Below, piece by piece: positions 31,225 through 42,916 of a DNA stretch of 64,000 bases (positions are counted from its first letter, which is position 1; each line of letters begins with the position of its first letter). The translations under genes and the position numbers were made by a program. Source of the stretch: Impatiens glandulifera (lineage: Eukaryota > Streptophyta > Magnoliopsida > Ericales > Balsaminaceae). The notes beneath the pieces were generated by a model. That model worked only from the letters and a program-made list of their open reading frames with translations, had not been told where the DNA came from and ran no database searches. The stretch lies in NCBI RefSeq assembly GCF_907164915.1, contig NC_061868.1, positions 26,407,819-26,471,818 of the forward strand, written 5' to 3'.

Positions 31225-34200
31225 CTACCAAGTCATTTCAACCGTATAGTAAGTATACACGTGATTTGACATCATGAAGTGATCAGGCATAACCGGAGAC
31301 TTAGCTTCCTGTAGCGGTTTCGTGAAGATGTCGGCTACTTGTTGCTCGGTCGAGACGTATTCCAACCGGATGTGTTTCTCCTCAACATGCTCCCGGATGA
31401 AATGATGTCTTATATCAATGTGCTTTGTTCTTGAGTGCAACACCGGATTGTATGTAATCGCTATAGCGCTGGTGTTGTCACAGAATATTGGAGATTCCTC
31501 AGCAACTACGCCAAAGTTCCTTAGTTGTTGTTGGATCCAGAGGAGTTGTGCACAGCAGTTTCCGGCTGCTATATACTCTGCCTCTGTGGTTGATGTTGCA
31601 ACTGAGGTCTGTTTCTTGCTGCTCTAGGTAACTAGCCGGTCACCCAGAAACTGACAAGTTCTACTTGTACCCTTTCTATCAATCTTGCATCCTGCGTAAT
31701 CAGCGTCTGAGTAGCTTATGAGGTTGAAACTTGAGTCTTTTGGATACCAAAGTCTCACTTCTTGAGTTCCCTTCAGATATTTTAATATTCTTTTGGCCGC
31801 AGTGTAATGTGATTGTTTTGGATTCGCTTGGATCTTCCGCATACTCCAACCGCAAACAGAATGTCAGGTCAGCTGGCTGTTAGGTAAAGCAATGATCCAA
31901 TCATTCCTCAATATGATGTGATGTCAACGGCTTGACCATCCTCATCTTTGTCTAATTTTACGGAAGGACTCATAGGCGTAGCCGCCTCCGCGCATGTATC
32001 CATTCCAAACTTTTTCAATAATTCGGCTGTGTACTTCAATCTGCTTAACCTGAAGTACTAGGAAGAAACTCAGTTCTCCCATCATACTCATTTGAAATTT
32101 GTCAGTCATCATTTTTGAGAATTTATCACATAATTTTGGATCGGTTGATCCAAAGATAATATTATCGACATAAATTTGAACAAGTAATATGTGTTCCTTT
32201 CTCTCAAATTTGAAAAGTGTTTTGTCAACTGAGCCTATTGTGAATTTGTGATCAAATAAGAATTGTGTTAACGTATCATACCAGGATCTTGGAGCCTGTT
32301 TCAAACCGTAAAGGGCTTTGTTTAGCCGGTAAACATGGTTTTCATGATCTGGATTTTTGAAACCTAGAGGTTGATTCACATATACCTCTTTATTTACTTT
32401 ACCGTTTAGAAAAGCACTTTTAACATCCATTTGAAAAACTTTGAAATTTTTGAAAGCTACATATGCTAAGAATATTTTAATGGCCTCAAGTCTAGTTACA
32501 GGGGCAAATGATTCTTCAAAATCAACACCTTCTTCCTGTTTATAGCCTTGAGCCACTAACCGGGCCTTGTTCCTCGTAACTAAACCGTCTTCATTGAGTT
32601 TATTTCTGCATACCCATCGTGTTCCTATAACCGGTTTATTTTTCGGTCTAGGGACTAGGTACCAGACTTTATTTCTCTAAAACTCGTTTAATTCCTCTTG
32701 CATTGCTAGGATCCAATCAGGATTTGATAATGCTTCATCCACCTTTTTCGGCTCAATTTGTGATATGAAAGCTGAGTTTTCATAGTGTTCCAAATTTTGT
32801 TGCCTAGTTCGGACGGGTGAGGATATGTTACCTATTACTAGTTCAAGAGGATGATTTTTGTTCCTTCTGAGGTTTATCCGAGACGTGTCTATCAAGCTTT
32901 CGGTTGGCTGATCAAGGTTAGACTGATCGGTAGGTTGAACAGAGTCAGACCGACCGATTTCTTCAGTTGAAACTGAAGAGTCAACTTTCTGCGGTAAGGC
33001 AACTTGAGCAGGCTAAGGTTCAGCATCAACCGCTTGGTCATTGACAAATCGTCTGAAAACTGGAACCTCGTCTTCATCATCAGAATAGATATTGAAATTT
33101 TCCATTCTGTTGTGAAGGTCGAAGGGTAGTGTAGTGTTTCGTTCAACCGATTCATCAAAAACAACGTGGGCTGTTTCTTCAACTGTCAAAGTCCTAGTAT
33201 TATATATCCTATAGGCTTTACTTACAGCTGAATATCCCAACATTATTCCCTCATCGGATTTAGCATCAAAAGCGGTCAAGTAATTTTTGCCGTTGTTGTG
33301 AACAAAACATTTGCTACCAAAAATTCGAAAATACCGTATGTTTGGAATTCGATCATAGTATATTTCAAAAGGGGTTTTGGAAAAACGTTTAGTTACTAAA
33401 GATCGGTTTTGAGTGTAGCATGCGGTATGGATAGCTTCAGCCCAAAACTTTTGAGCAATACCCGAATCAGCTATCATTGACCTTGCGACTTCCTTGAGAC
33501 TTTGGTTTCTTCTCTCATCCAGGCCGTTTTGTTGAGGATTTCTGGCACCAGACAACTCGTGTCTAATTCTGGAATCATCAAGAAAAATGGTTAAACTGCT
33601 ATTTATAAACTAAGTTCCTCTATCACCTCAGATTTTGTTTACTCGAATAGATTTTTCATTCTGTATTCTCAAAATCAATTTGATCAGGTTTGGAGTTTCT
33701 TGATTTTTAGATGCTAGAAATGTTACCCAGGTAAATTTAGAATAGTCATCAATAACTACCATAGTGTAATACATGCCTCCTAGACTGGTTACTTTAACCG
33801 AACCAAACAAATCCATATGCAAAAGTTCTAAACATCGTTCAGATTGATAATTTCCTTTACTTTTGAAAGATGACTTTATTTGTTTGCCCATTTGACATGC
33901 AGCACATACTTTATCTTTTGAAAACTTAATATTTGGAAAACCGTGAACTAGTTCTTTGGAACATATAAAGCTTATTGTTTTGAAATTCAAATGGTTTAGC
34001 CGTTTATGCCAAAGCCAATTTGGATCATTTCCGGCTATCATGCACACAGGTTTTTCAAAATCAGTTTTCCAATTAACTTAAATATTTCTCATTCGGTTAC
34101 CAGTTAAAAGGATATCATTTTGCTGATTCTTAACTAATCATGTATTTTTATGAAATTCAACTTTATAACCCACATCACACATTTGACTTATACTCAATAG

Positions 34201-34568
34201 ATTAAAATGCAGTTCTTCTACCAGTAATACGTTATTTATGGATAGGTTACCATGGACAATCTTACCCTTGCCCACAGTTTTACCTTTCGAATTGTCACTG
34301 AATGTTATGACTGCTCCGGTTTCATACTTGATGTCGGTTAGTAGCTCATCGTTGCCGGTTATGTGTCTTGAACATCCACTGTCCAGATACCATTCCGAGT
34401 TCTTTAGCCGGTTGCTTCTCCTAACCCTAAACCCTAAACCCTAAACCCTAAACCATAAACCCTAAACCCTAATCCTTAAACCCAAAACCCAAAACCCTAA
34501 ACCCTAAACCCTAAATACTAAAGAAAATTATTTACACCTTTTTGGTACCCACATTCAGTTGGGTCCAT
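31225..34568 (-). pseudogene. pol: pol of element C, broken
   Basis: ATG at 34568 is in the +1 frame relative to gag and overlaps it. The protease region is interrupted by a telomere-type repeat block (34421-34515). Integrase pieces lie at 34047-33628 and 33555-33013. The RT region is at 32895-31942, but the catalytic YVDD reads YVDN (plus 32161-32172), which abolishes polymerase activity. RNase H is at about 31760-31230. Further stops are scattered. The 3' end is altered by the 190-bp deletion, so the last residues are read from downstream sequence. Confidence 0.9.
34421..34515 (+). repeat. Interstitial telomere-type repeat block (CCCTAAA)n
   Basis: About 13 units of the Arabidopsis-type plant telomere heptamer, several degenerate, lie within the pol gene of C. 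The neighbouring B sequence reads CTCCTAACCTGCAAAAGAG. In C it reads CTCCTAACCCTAAACCC, so the block starts where the element already had CCTAACC, and about 12 bp of element sequence are lost at the far side. Confidence 0.93.
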
Positions 34569-36429
34569 GGTTGATTAGTCCCTTTGGGATCCAGACTTGG
34601 ATAAGTCGGATCACTTTCCCGGTATTTGTTCTTATAATGTTTGGCTTAACTTCTTGACCTTTAATCAAGAATGCCCTGTGTTGTGGTGATGAGTTTCTTT
34701 GAGATCGAGATTTACTCGTTTTGTTTTCTTTCCGGTTGGCTTTCCTTCTCTCAGGATGAAGCTAGTTTTCTGACTCAGTCGGACTTACATATTTTAGTTC
34801 TTCTTCCGGTTTTAGATCATGTTCTTCCTTATTTTCGGTTGTTGAACTCTTGACAAATCTTATGAATGGAAGATTGTCTTTCGTGAGTTTCATCCCGTTA
34901 GGTTGTTTTGATTCGTTTTGTTTGTTTGGTTCGTAACCGATACCGAATCTACATTTAGGATGTCTTTTATAATTACACATCTGTTTTACGGCTTGACGAG
35001 ATCTCTCCCACGCAGCCGTAACATACAATGCTCGTTCATCGGTTTCAGTTACCGGTTGAACTGTCTCCTCATTATCTAAGAATAGTTCATCCGGTTCATA
35101 CATTGCGGTTTCGCATGACTTAACAGCGATACTATTTGACTCTACGGTTTTAGGTTCTACCGGAGTCGGTATGTATGCAGATATGTTTCTGAACTTAGCG
35201 ACCATTTCGTTGAGTACAAAAATCAAATCTTTCTTGGAGAACTCATCAGAAGAGAAATCAAATACCTCTTCGTCGTTTGCCATGAAACAGGTTACCCTTT
35301 CTTCATTATCTTCATTGTCAGAGTACGCCCACTCGCTTCCTCCGTCGGATGCAATGATTGCTTTCTGAATCTCCTTCCCTTCGTCATCATGCTGGTCATC
35401 GTTTCTCCGGTAGTCGTTCCGTTGGTTGTCATTTCTCCGGTAGTTGTTCCCTTGGTAGTTGTTGCCCTGGTACCGGTTGCCTTGATAGTTGTTGCCTTGA
35501 TAGTTGCCTTGATAGTTTCCTTCCGGTTTTCTGTCGTCTCTCCTCGGTTTTCTGCAGTCTGACCTGAAATGTCCTAAATCGTCACAGTTATAACATCTTT
35601 TATTTGATTTATCTACATAATTATAATTAAAATCGTTGTTAGATGGTGGCTGATTCTTCTTCATGAATCTCCCAAATTTCTGAGCTAGCATCGCCATCAC
35701 ATCTTCACTGATCTGATCAGCGTTTTTGACTGGAGCCAGAACGGTTGATACTTGGAGCGTCGGTTCCACCGATGTAACCAAAGCTCTAGTTGCGGTTGAC
35801 GTGGATGCTTCATCTTCGATCCGAGACTTAATCTCGAACTCGTAGGCTTTTAGATCCTCAAACACGTCATACAATTTCATCTGCCCGAGGGTGCTTGATT
35901 CCCTCATCACCATGGTCTTGATATCCCATGTGCTCGGCAGTGATCTTAAGGCTTTAATGATTACTTCACGGTTGTCGTATTTCTTTCCGAGTGTTTGAAG
36001 CTCGTTGACCACACTAGTGAACCGGTTACTGAATTCCTTCATATTTTCCCCTGGTGTCATCCTGATGTTTTCATATTTCTGTGTAGCCACCAAGATTTTG
36101 TTCTCCTTTGTTCTTTTGTTTCCTTCATGGATCTGAATGATCGTTTCCCAGGCTTTCTTTGCATTATCGCAGTCTGATATCTTGTTCAAGGTGTTATCAT
36201 CTATAGCCTTATAGATATGCCTCATGCAATGGTTGTCTAGGTTACTCCGTCTTCGATCTTCATTTGTCCATTCGTTTAACTCCTTGTTGATCTTGATCGG
36301 TCCTTCTTTTAGAACTCGGCTCATCTCATCATCTAGAGTGATCAGATGTAGATACATATGTTTCTTCCAACTGCTAAACGCTTCATTGTTTAGCATTGGC
36401 GGCTTGTCGTTGTGGGTCATGCTTCCCAT
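34557..36429 (-). pseudogene. gag: gag of element C, nearly intact
   Basis: ATG at 36429 (MGSMTHNDKPPMLNNEAFSS) opens a 555-codon frame to TAG at 34762 (Trp in B). The same frame continues to TGA at 34557-34555, the natural gag end after GLINHGPN. It has the copia Gag N-terminal motif FSSWKKHMYLHLI, zinc knuckle CYNCDDLGHFRSDC (about 35590-35550) and a C-terminal tract of repeated NYQGN units (about 35520-35440). It is the best-preserved gag of the three and gives the expected full length, about 624 codons. Confidence 0.88.
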
Positions 36430-36460
36430 CTTCTTAGGTTGCTTGAGTGCTAAGAACCTC

Positions 36461-36472
36461 GCTCTGATACCA
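36461..36472 (-). other. Primer-binding site of element C
   Basis: Reverse complement of TGGTATCAGAGC, 2 bp from the LTR end, as in A and B. Confidence 0.92.
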
Positions 36473-36474
36473 CT

Positions 36475-37678
36475 TGTTAAGATCGGGGACGCCCTTGGAG
36501 GACCGGGGTGTTTCCGGTTTCAGGAAGGGTGGCCGCTTACAACACACACAACACTTTGGTGATAGTCCGGTTAGAGACTATAACCGTTCTCAGCACTTCG
36601 CAAACTGTCACAGACTCTTGAACCGGGTTCAAGGGCGGAAATGTCTGTTTCAGTCTAAAGCAACGTATGCGACTTAGATGATGTTTTAGGAGGAGTCGGT
36701 TTTAGAAATATGAGTGGACCGGTTTTTGATGTAAGGAGTAAGATTGTTTTTGGTTTGTGGTTAGGTTAGGTGAGTAAGTAGTAAATGAAGGAAATAACAC
36801 AAGACAAGATTTTTTATGGATGTTCGGAGCAAACCCTCCTACGTCACCCCTTCTTCTCAGGTTATGAGAAGGATCTCCACTAACTTTCAAAGTTACAACA
36901 ATTACAATGCCGGTCGAGCCCAACTCGCTACTTGCCGGTTACACCAATTCACTCTTGATGTAATACACAAATACAATACAAATACACACACAAAGCTTTC
37001 GGTTAATGACACAACGGTTTTGGATCCAATCGAGATCTGTTTATCTCTCTAAGATTTTCGTAACTTATGTCCCCATTAATGAGATCGCTTCGTCTTCCTT
37101 TTATAGTAATGACTATCCCAACGATTACTTTCTTCTTTCACCGTGGGATTGGTCAATCCAGCGTCACGTCGGTGCAGGGAGGTTGCTTGCACGTTTCACC
37201 TTCCTCAACACTTGGCAAGAATGCAGGCACCTCTAAGTATAAGATGACGTAACCGGTTTTTAGATTCGAACACGTGTCAGGCATGCACCTCCGGCTGTCA
37301 AGGTCGGATCAGTAAATCATCATTTCTTTCCTCGCATGCTTCTGATCGGATCTTATCTTCTTTTATCTCTTTGAGACACGTTTATTTTGTCATATTACGT
37401 CATCTCTGCAGTTTGTAGTTTCCGGTTATTTCTTACACAGTATAGTCCGGCTGAAATGTAGACTTGTCTTTGCTAGCTGGTCTCTCGAGGATTTTGAAAA
37501 CCGGTTCCTCTGATCTTGACTTGATCACTTGGAACTGGATTTCTTTGAAGTGTTATTCATCCGGTTTAGAAGGCTCCAGCCGGTTTGTGCAATTCAATCT
37601 GTTCCTGCACATAGAAGTTAATAGTTGTTTAGTTTTTCTGGCCGGTTCCAAAAATTAACTTACTTAATTTTTCTATCA
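36475..37678 (-). repeat. 5' LTR of element C
   Basis: 1204 bp in minus orientation, TGATAG to TTAACA (one changed base at the end). Clearly homologous to the B LTRs but more diverged (roughly a tenth of bases by eye). Minus-strand TATAAAA at plus 37099-37105. Confidence 0.9.
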
Positions 37679-37680
37679 GA

Positions 37681-38010
37681 ATATTTATTCTAAATAATCA
37701 AAAAGGGAGAAATTGGTAGAAAAATTTAGTAAAGTTAATTTTCAAACCGGCCACACATTACAAGTTTTGAATATTTATTCTAAATAATCAAAAAGGGAGA
37801 AATTGATAGAAAAATTAAGTGAAGTTAATTTTCAAACCGGCCACACATTACAAGTTTTGAATATTTATTCTAAATAATCAAAAAGGGAGAAATTGATTGA
37901 AAAATTAAGTAAAGTTAATTTTCAAACCGGCCACACATTATAAGTTTTGAATATTTATTCTAAATAATCAAAAAGGGAGAAATTGATATAAAAATTAAGT
38001 AAAGTTAATT
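37681..38010 (+). repeat. 90-bp tandem units, each with a polypurine tract and an LTR start
   Basis: ATATTTATTC recurs at 37681, 37771, 37861 and 37951, an exact 90-bp period. Each unit holds AATAATCAAAAAGGGAGAAA (polypurine tracts at 37700, 37790, 37880 and 37970), then T and a TGATAGAAAAATTAAG-like LTR start and about 40 bp resembling U3. The fourth tract leads into the full 3' LTR of B at 37984. Confidence 0.92.
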
Positions 38011-39177
38011 TTTGGAACCGGCCAGAAAACTAAACAACTATTAACTTGTATGTGCAGGAACAGATCGAACCGCATAAACCGGCTGGAGCCTCACAAACCG
38101 GCTGAAGAACACTTCAAAGAAATCCAGTTCCAAGTGATCAAGTCAAGATCCAGAGGAACCGGTTTCAACATTATTAAGGGACCGGCTAGCAAAGAAAAAT
38201 CTACATTCCATTCGGACTATACTATGTAAAAGTCAACCGGAAACTAAAAGCTACAGAGATGACGTAATATGACGAAATAGACGTGTCTCAAAGAAATAAA
38301 AGAAGATAAGATCCTATCAGAAGCATGCGAGAAAAACAATGATGATTTACTGATCCGACTTCGACAGTCGGAGGGTGCATGCCTGACACGTGTTCGAATC
38401 TGCAAACCGGCTACGTCATCTTTACCTGAGGAGCATCTGCATGCTTACCAAGTGTTAGGAAGATGAAACGTGCAAGCAACCTCTCTACACCGGCGTGACT
38501 CTGAATTAACCAATCCCATGGTGAGAGAAGAAAGTGACCGTTGGAAGACTTTTCACTATAAAAGGAAGACGAAGCGACCTCATTAATGACAAGTTACGAA
38601 AATCTTAGAGAGATAAAGAAATCTCACGCGCAAGCCAAAACCGTTGTGTCATTTACCGAAAGCTATTGTTGTGTTGTGTTATTGTATTACATCAAGAGTG
38701 AGTTGGTGTAACCGGCGAGTAACGAATTAGGCTCGGCCGATTGTGTAACCGTTGTAACTTTGAAAGTTAGTGGAGATCCTTCTCATAACCTGAGAAGAAG
38801 GGGTGACGTATGAGGGTTTGCTCCAAACATTCATAAAAAATTTTGTCTCGTGTTATTTCCTTTATTTCCTGCTTACTCACTTAATCGAATCACAAACCAA
38901 AACAATCTTACTCCTTAAATCAAAAACCGGTTCATACACTCCATCTAACCGACTCCTTGTTAATCTCATCAAAACTAAGTCGCATACGTTGCTTCAGACT
39001 GAAACAGACATTTCTACCCTTGAACCCGGTGCAAGAGTCTGAGACAGTTTGCGAAGTGCTGAGAACGGTCATAGTCTCTAACCGGACTATCACCAAAGTG
39101 TGTGTGTTGTTGTAAGCGGCCACCCTTCCCAAAACCGGAAACACCCCGGTCCTCCAAGGGCGTCCCCGATCCTAACA
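37984..39177 (+). repeat. 3' LTR of element B
   Basis: 1194 bp, TGATAT to CTAACA, partner of 368-1540. TATAAAA at 38557-38563 and the conserved hairpin block near 38780-38835. Followed by the TCAGT duplication. Confidence 0.93.
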
Positions 39178-39182
39178 TCAGT
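39178..39182. repeat. Target-site duplication of element B, right copy (TCAGT)
   Basis: Identical to 363-367. Confidence 0.9.
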
Positions 39183-39584
39183 AGATCTCCCTCCGTCCTA
39201 TCGTACCTCTCAACAAAGATGAACTTCGAGCTGCTGAACCGGCCATCAACTAGGGCGCTATTGGCCATTAACCACTCGATCGCCGGCCGCTCGGGCTCCG
39301 CGTTTCATGTTCTTTATCCTAACCGTCTGTACTCAACTGACGGTACACATGCTCCGCCGTACCAAGTGAGGGGGAAATTCCCGTCTCTAGACCCGGGTGC
39401 TTCATTTAGGCTGTCGCCCAAGTATTGATGAAGTAAAGTTAGCAGAAAGATGGGACCGCTGAAAGCTCTTGGGGCTTTCGTCTCTTTATCAGTGAATTTC
39501 GTTTATTAATTGCGTTTGTATATTTTATTAGGGTAGCAAAGAAGTCAATCGGATCATTCAATGTTTATAAGGAGGTCGACATCA

Positions 39585-39632
39585 GGTATTTATCTTCTTC
39601 TGGTTTATGTGGATGATCAGATTCTAACTAAA
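39585..39632 (+). pseudogene. Fragment of a copia reverse transcriptase
   Basis: Reads GIYLLLVYVDDQILTK, the conserved RT core around YVDD. No other RT motif is present nearby, so this is a short relic. Confidence 0.45.
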
Positions 39633-40207
39633 GCTAGTAGAGTAGGACTAACGACTTTCATGCTTCAAACACCGCGCACTAATGGATTATGAGGGGGGGC
39701 AGGTCAACGGGAACCGACCGAAAACCCGAACCACTTTACTGACCCCTAAATACTCGATTCATTAGAATCGGGGATGGATGGAACCAATCAGAAATGCAAA
39801 TAGCACAAGCGAAGCCGAGAAACGGACCACAACGACTGATGCAATGCGGCCAAATGAAGAAGACTGGCACCTACTAAAATAAAGGGGAGTAAATGATGAA
39901 GACTAATTGATAGACATTTTGATTGAGGAAGAGAATCCAGGATGAACGCCCATCCGCAGTCCATTTTCGTTCTCTTCCCTGCCCGGGAAGGCGGATCAAA
40001 GAAAGATAGCTTCCTTCTCTCCTAGACTAATGGCGGCTTATGTATGAGCCTTTTCCAGTCGATTAAGCAGCTAGCTAGGAGAAGAAGATCGAGAAAGCTA
40101 GTACGAAAGCTAGAGCATCAGACATATCCACAAAGAAGGAGTTTCCCTATAAACCGCCCGACGAACTGTGCTATGGCTGTGAAAACTGACCTTCTTCACT
40201 TTATTCC

Positions 40208-40250
40208 CGCTTAAAGGAGCACTTGAACTCCACTGGACTGTCCCGCTTAC
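40208..40250 (-). repeat. 43-bp dispersed repeat, inverted partner of 54015-54057
   Basis: The reverse complement matches 54015-54057 with one mismatch (core GGGACAGTCCAGTGGAGTTC). Confidence 0.85.
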
Positions 40251-40377
40251 CCAAGAAGGCATTTTCAACCGAAACTGAACCTGTCGTAGAACCGTAACCC
40301 ATCACTAGGCCTCCCCCCCTTCAATGTAGAAGAGTTGCTTAGATTTGCAACGGTGGCCGGCAGTGTACTTTTCTGAG

Positions 40378-40485
40378 CGGCTAACACAACTGAATTGGTT
40401 GAGGAAAAGGAAAGCCCAGCGACCAACCACTCCCGCCAGGTTGTCGAGGACACGTCTGAAGAGGAGGCGGGCGCCCCCTAAGTTT
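40378..40485 (-). repeat. 108-bp dispersed repeat, inverted partner of 47870-47977
   Basis: The reverse complement matches 47870-47977 with about three mismatches. Both copies translate to LLFRRVLDNLAG in one frame, but flanks differ at once, so the coding look may come from a lost gene or be accidental. Confidence 0.9.
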
Positions 40486-42849
40486 ACCAACTTTATTTGA
40501 CAGGGGCGGAAAATACCACTCTCTATCAATAACACAATTAACTTGAAAAGGGTTTATGGAAGCAACATCCTATCTATCGATATTACATCGACCCTCAATC
40601 TTGGTCGGAATCGAAAGCGGGGAAACTGACCACATGATCGGCAATGGGCATAAACAAGATTCACTCGTTCTTCAGTCCTCACTCCTTTCTTAGCTTTAAG
40701 TAAGGCTTTCACTGGTGATAGTGAAGAATGTGGAAAGCTAGTCTTCAATAGTTCAATAGTAAGAATCAAGTGAACCGGATTGAAAGTCAGGTCGAGAGCG
40801 AGCCCAACGAGTAAGGCCTACGTACTAATCACAGAGCTTTTGACACACCAGTACTCTTATAATAGAGATCTACAAATTCCCCGAAAAGAGAATGAATGGA
40901 AGAAACAAATACAGAACTGACAGGTTGAGGGAGGAATGAAATGTCGACTTTCTCTTTTAGAAAAGATCTCAGTGAGATCCACGATCTAGCTTCATATCAG
41001 TAGTGGGTTCATGTGAAAGATGCTCCAATGTCCGATAGCACAGCAGCTCTCAAAAGGCTTCAAAAATTGATTGAGTCCCCTTGAGACTAGCCGGACAATG
41101 GAGATAGGTGTGGATACGCTAGCTTGAAAGGCTAAACTAACTAACCTAGCAACTCGGAACTTTTTGCTTCTTCAGTGATCATTTAGCTCATCTTGATAGT
41201 CGGGAATCACTCTCTTCTCTTCTACTGCAGATTTGACTCAGAAGACTGAGGCTTCTGAATTACAGCCTTTTCAGGTTCGCGAATCAAGAATCAAAGTAGC
41301 GAGGGAGAGCGGCTCGGTCGACAAAAAAGAAGAGTAGCCCCCTAGAACCTGGCAAAGTCATGATCAATTCTTAACTAACATATGAGATTCATTCTCCTCA
41401 AAGACAGGATTTTAGGTTGGATTCGACTGAATCTTCTCTTCCTTCGTCTAAAAATTCCCCCTATAGTGACTTAACCTTTTTCGATGGCAAGAAGCATTGG
41501 ATGCCCCTTTCTCCAACACTAGATGCGCTTGACTGCTATCCTTTTCATGTTCCCTCGGGAAGACCACACCAAAGTGTTCTTACTCGCATCCATCAATAAG
41601 ATAAGGGTGAAGCCCGCCGGACTCACTTGGCGATGTCAGCTCTTTTTTTCCAGATTTTTCAGCCTTTGTTCTTCATTATGAAAGCTACTGGTTGGAGAGA
41701 AATGAGTCTTTTCATGCAGCAATGGTTGTGGATGGACAGCAGCCGGAGGGACAAGAGAGATTTAACCTCCGTACAATCAATTTATTCCCAAGCCGATGCT
41801 TTGGGTTACTTGCCCTACTTTCGGGGTGGTCAACCATGAATCTTACTCTATCCATTTTGTTTTTCCTGGTGACGGTGTGACGAACTCTTGGTCTTCTATC
41901 CCTAAATCCCTAACCGCGAAAACCCAGTGTTAGCAAGTTGGAATATCCCTTGTGATCGTAACCGGTACGGCCGTAGAAGCTCACGTTCCTCTTTCCTTCT
42001 TCCCTCATGGTATTCTAGTTCAAGTTTCAGACCAACTCAATTGAGCTCAGTTATCTTAGTGAAGCCCAGATGTGTTTTCAAGGTCATTTTGTCTCGGGGT
42101 GGAACGGTCAGCGGATGGAACACGGTCAGTGCAGTAGACAGGGTAATATCACGAACTAACAAAGTAGAATGGATAGGGATAGCTCGCTTACTACCTTCTG
42201 GTCTCATCCAGCGTCTACGGTAAATTTATAAAATATAATATATCTGATGCTATTCTATACTCCTATTGTAGGGATATTCGCTTTGTTCTCTTTCTTAATA
42301 TCTTCTTCATCAGCTTCCACTCCTTCTTCAGCGCCTTCACATCATTCCATTGCGTCCGTATGGGGAGGAGCGGTCGTTATACACCCAACTTTCTTTTTTT
42401 CAAGTCCCGCGAAACTTCGATTGGTGGAAGCCAATCCATGAAGATTCTCCAATCCCGGTATTAAAACGGAAGATGCCTCTGGAACTTCTTTTTTCGCTTT
42501 CCTACAAGGGAGGAGGCTTGTCTAAAATGCACATGGATGCCAGATAGAGCAGAATGTGCAAGGACATCCCACTTCCAATTAGATGTGTTAAGCATATTGT
42601 TTGGTTGCATTTGAATGAGTCAGCGATGCCATTGATTCTAGTGTCAGCACAAGCGCAATAGCCATGGGGTCAATGCCCCGACCGGAAGAAAGATGAATCG
42701 ATGACTTATGCCCCCTTACCTCTGTGATAGCCTATTGATTCAGTGTAAGAGGCTTTGCGGCTTTTATTTTTGATTGATCTCCCTTTCTCATTCGACCTGA
42801 GGCAAAAGAGAAGTCATACGAAGAAAAGAAAGGGGCGATTGAGCGACGA

Positions 42850-42916
42850 TATCGATTAGCAAGCCTTCCCTAGCCAGTCATCAAGTCGGAGACTGAGCTT
42901 AGTCATCTCTTTCTGC
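42850..42916 (+). repeat. 67-bp dispersed repeat, inverted partner of 62399-62465
   Basis: One mismatch in 67 bp over a distance of 19.5 kb. Confidence 0.9.

Larger units (their letters stand above)
26286..37678 (-). mobile_element. Element C, minus-strand copia element truncated at its 3' end
   Basis: Read on the minus strand: 5' LTR (37678-36475), primer site (36472-36461), gag, pol, aORF1, a remnant of aORF2, and aORF3 up to the palindrome centre. The 3' untranslated region, polypurine tract and 3' LTR are absent. It abuts element B sequence on both sides: the 3' coding end of B through the spacer, and the polypurine repeat region of B beyond 37678. Its LTR differs more from the two B LTRs than they differ from each other, so it is a separate subfamily member and not a copy of the left arm made in place. 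Confidence 0.88.
368..39177 (+). mobile_element. Composite Ty1/copia LTR retrotransposon B, invaded by A and C
   Basis: Two same-orientation LTRs (368-1540 and 37984-39177, differing by a few percent by eye plus one 21-bp indel) are flanked by the identical 5-bp duplication TCAGT. This shows one integration event for the outer unit. Inside are a primer-binding site, gag, pol and three accessory genes on the plus strand up to 26243, then a tail-to-tail junction with the minus-strand element C, then the polypurine region and the right LTR. Element A lies in gag. The gene order PR-IN-RT-RNase H places it in Ty1/copia. The conserved gag end (WVPK-like motif), large size and extra ORFs after pol recall the SIRE/Maximus group, which is an inference. 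Native B without A and C would be about 15 kb. Confidence 0.9.

Noticed and set aside
37681..38010. Regular 90-bp repeats, at first sight like a CRISPR array
   Set aside because: The whole 90-bp unit is repeated without variable spacers, and it contains the polypurine tract and LTR start of a retrotransposon.
39220..39428. ORF right after the B insertion site as an intact gene
   Set aside because: The frame begins within the LTR in part and has no known motif; the segment after the target duplication is only about 70 codons.
42247..42441. Hydrophobic 64-codon ORF resembling a membrane protein or a chimeric male-sterility ORF
   Set aside because: Only a Ser-rich hydrophobic start; no segment of a known mitochondrial gene could be recognised.
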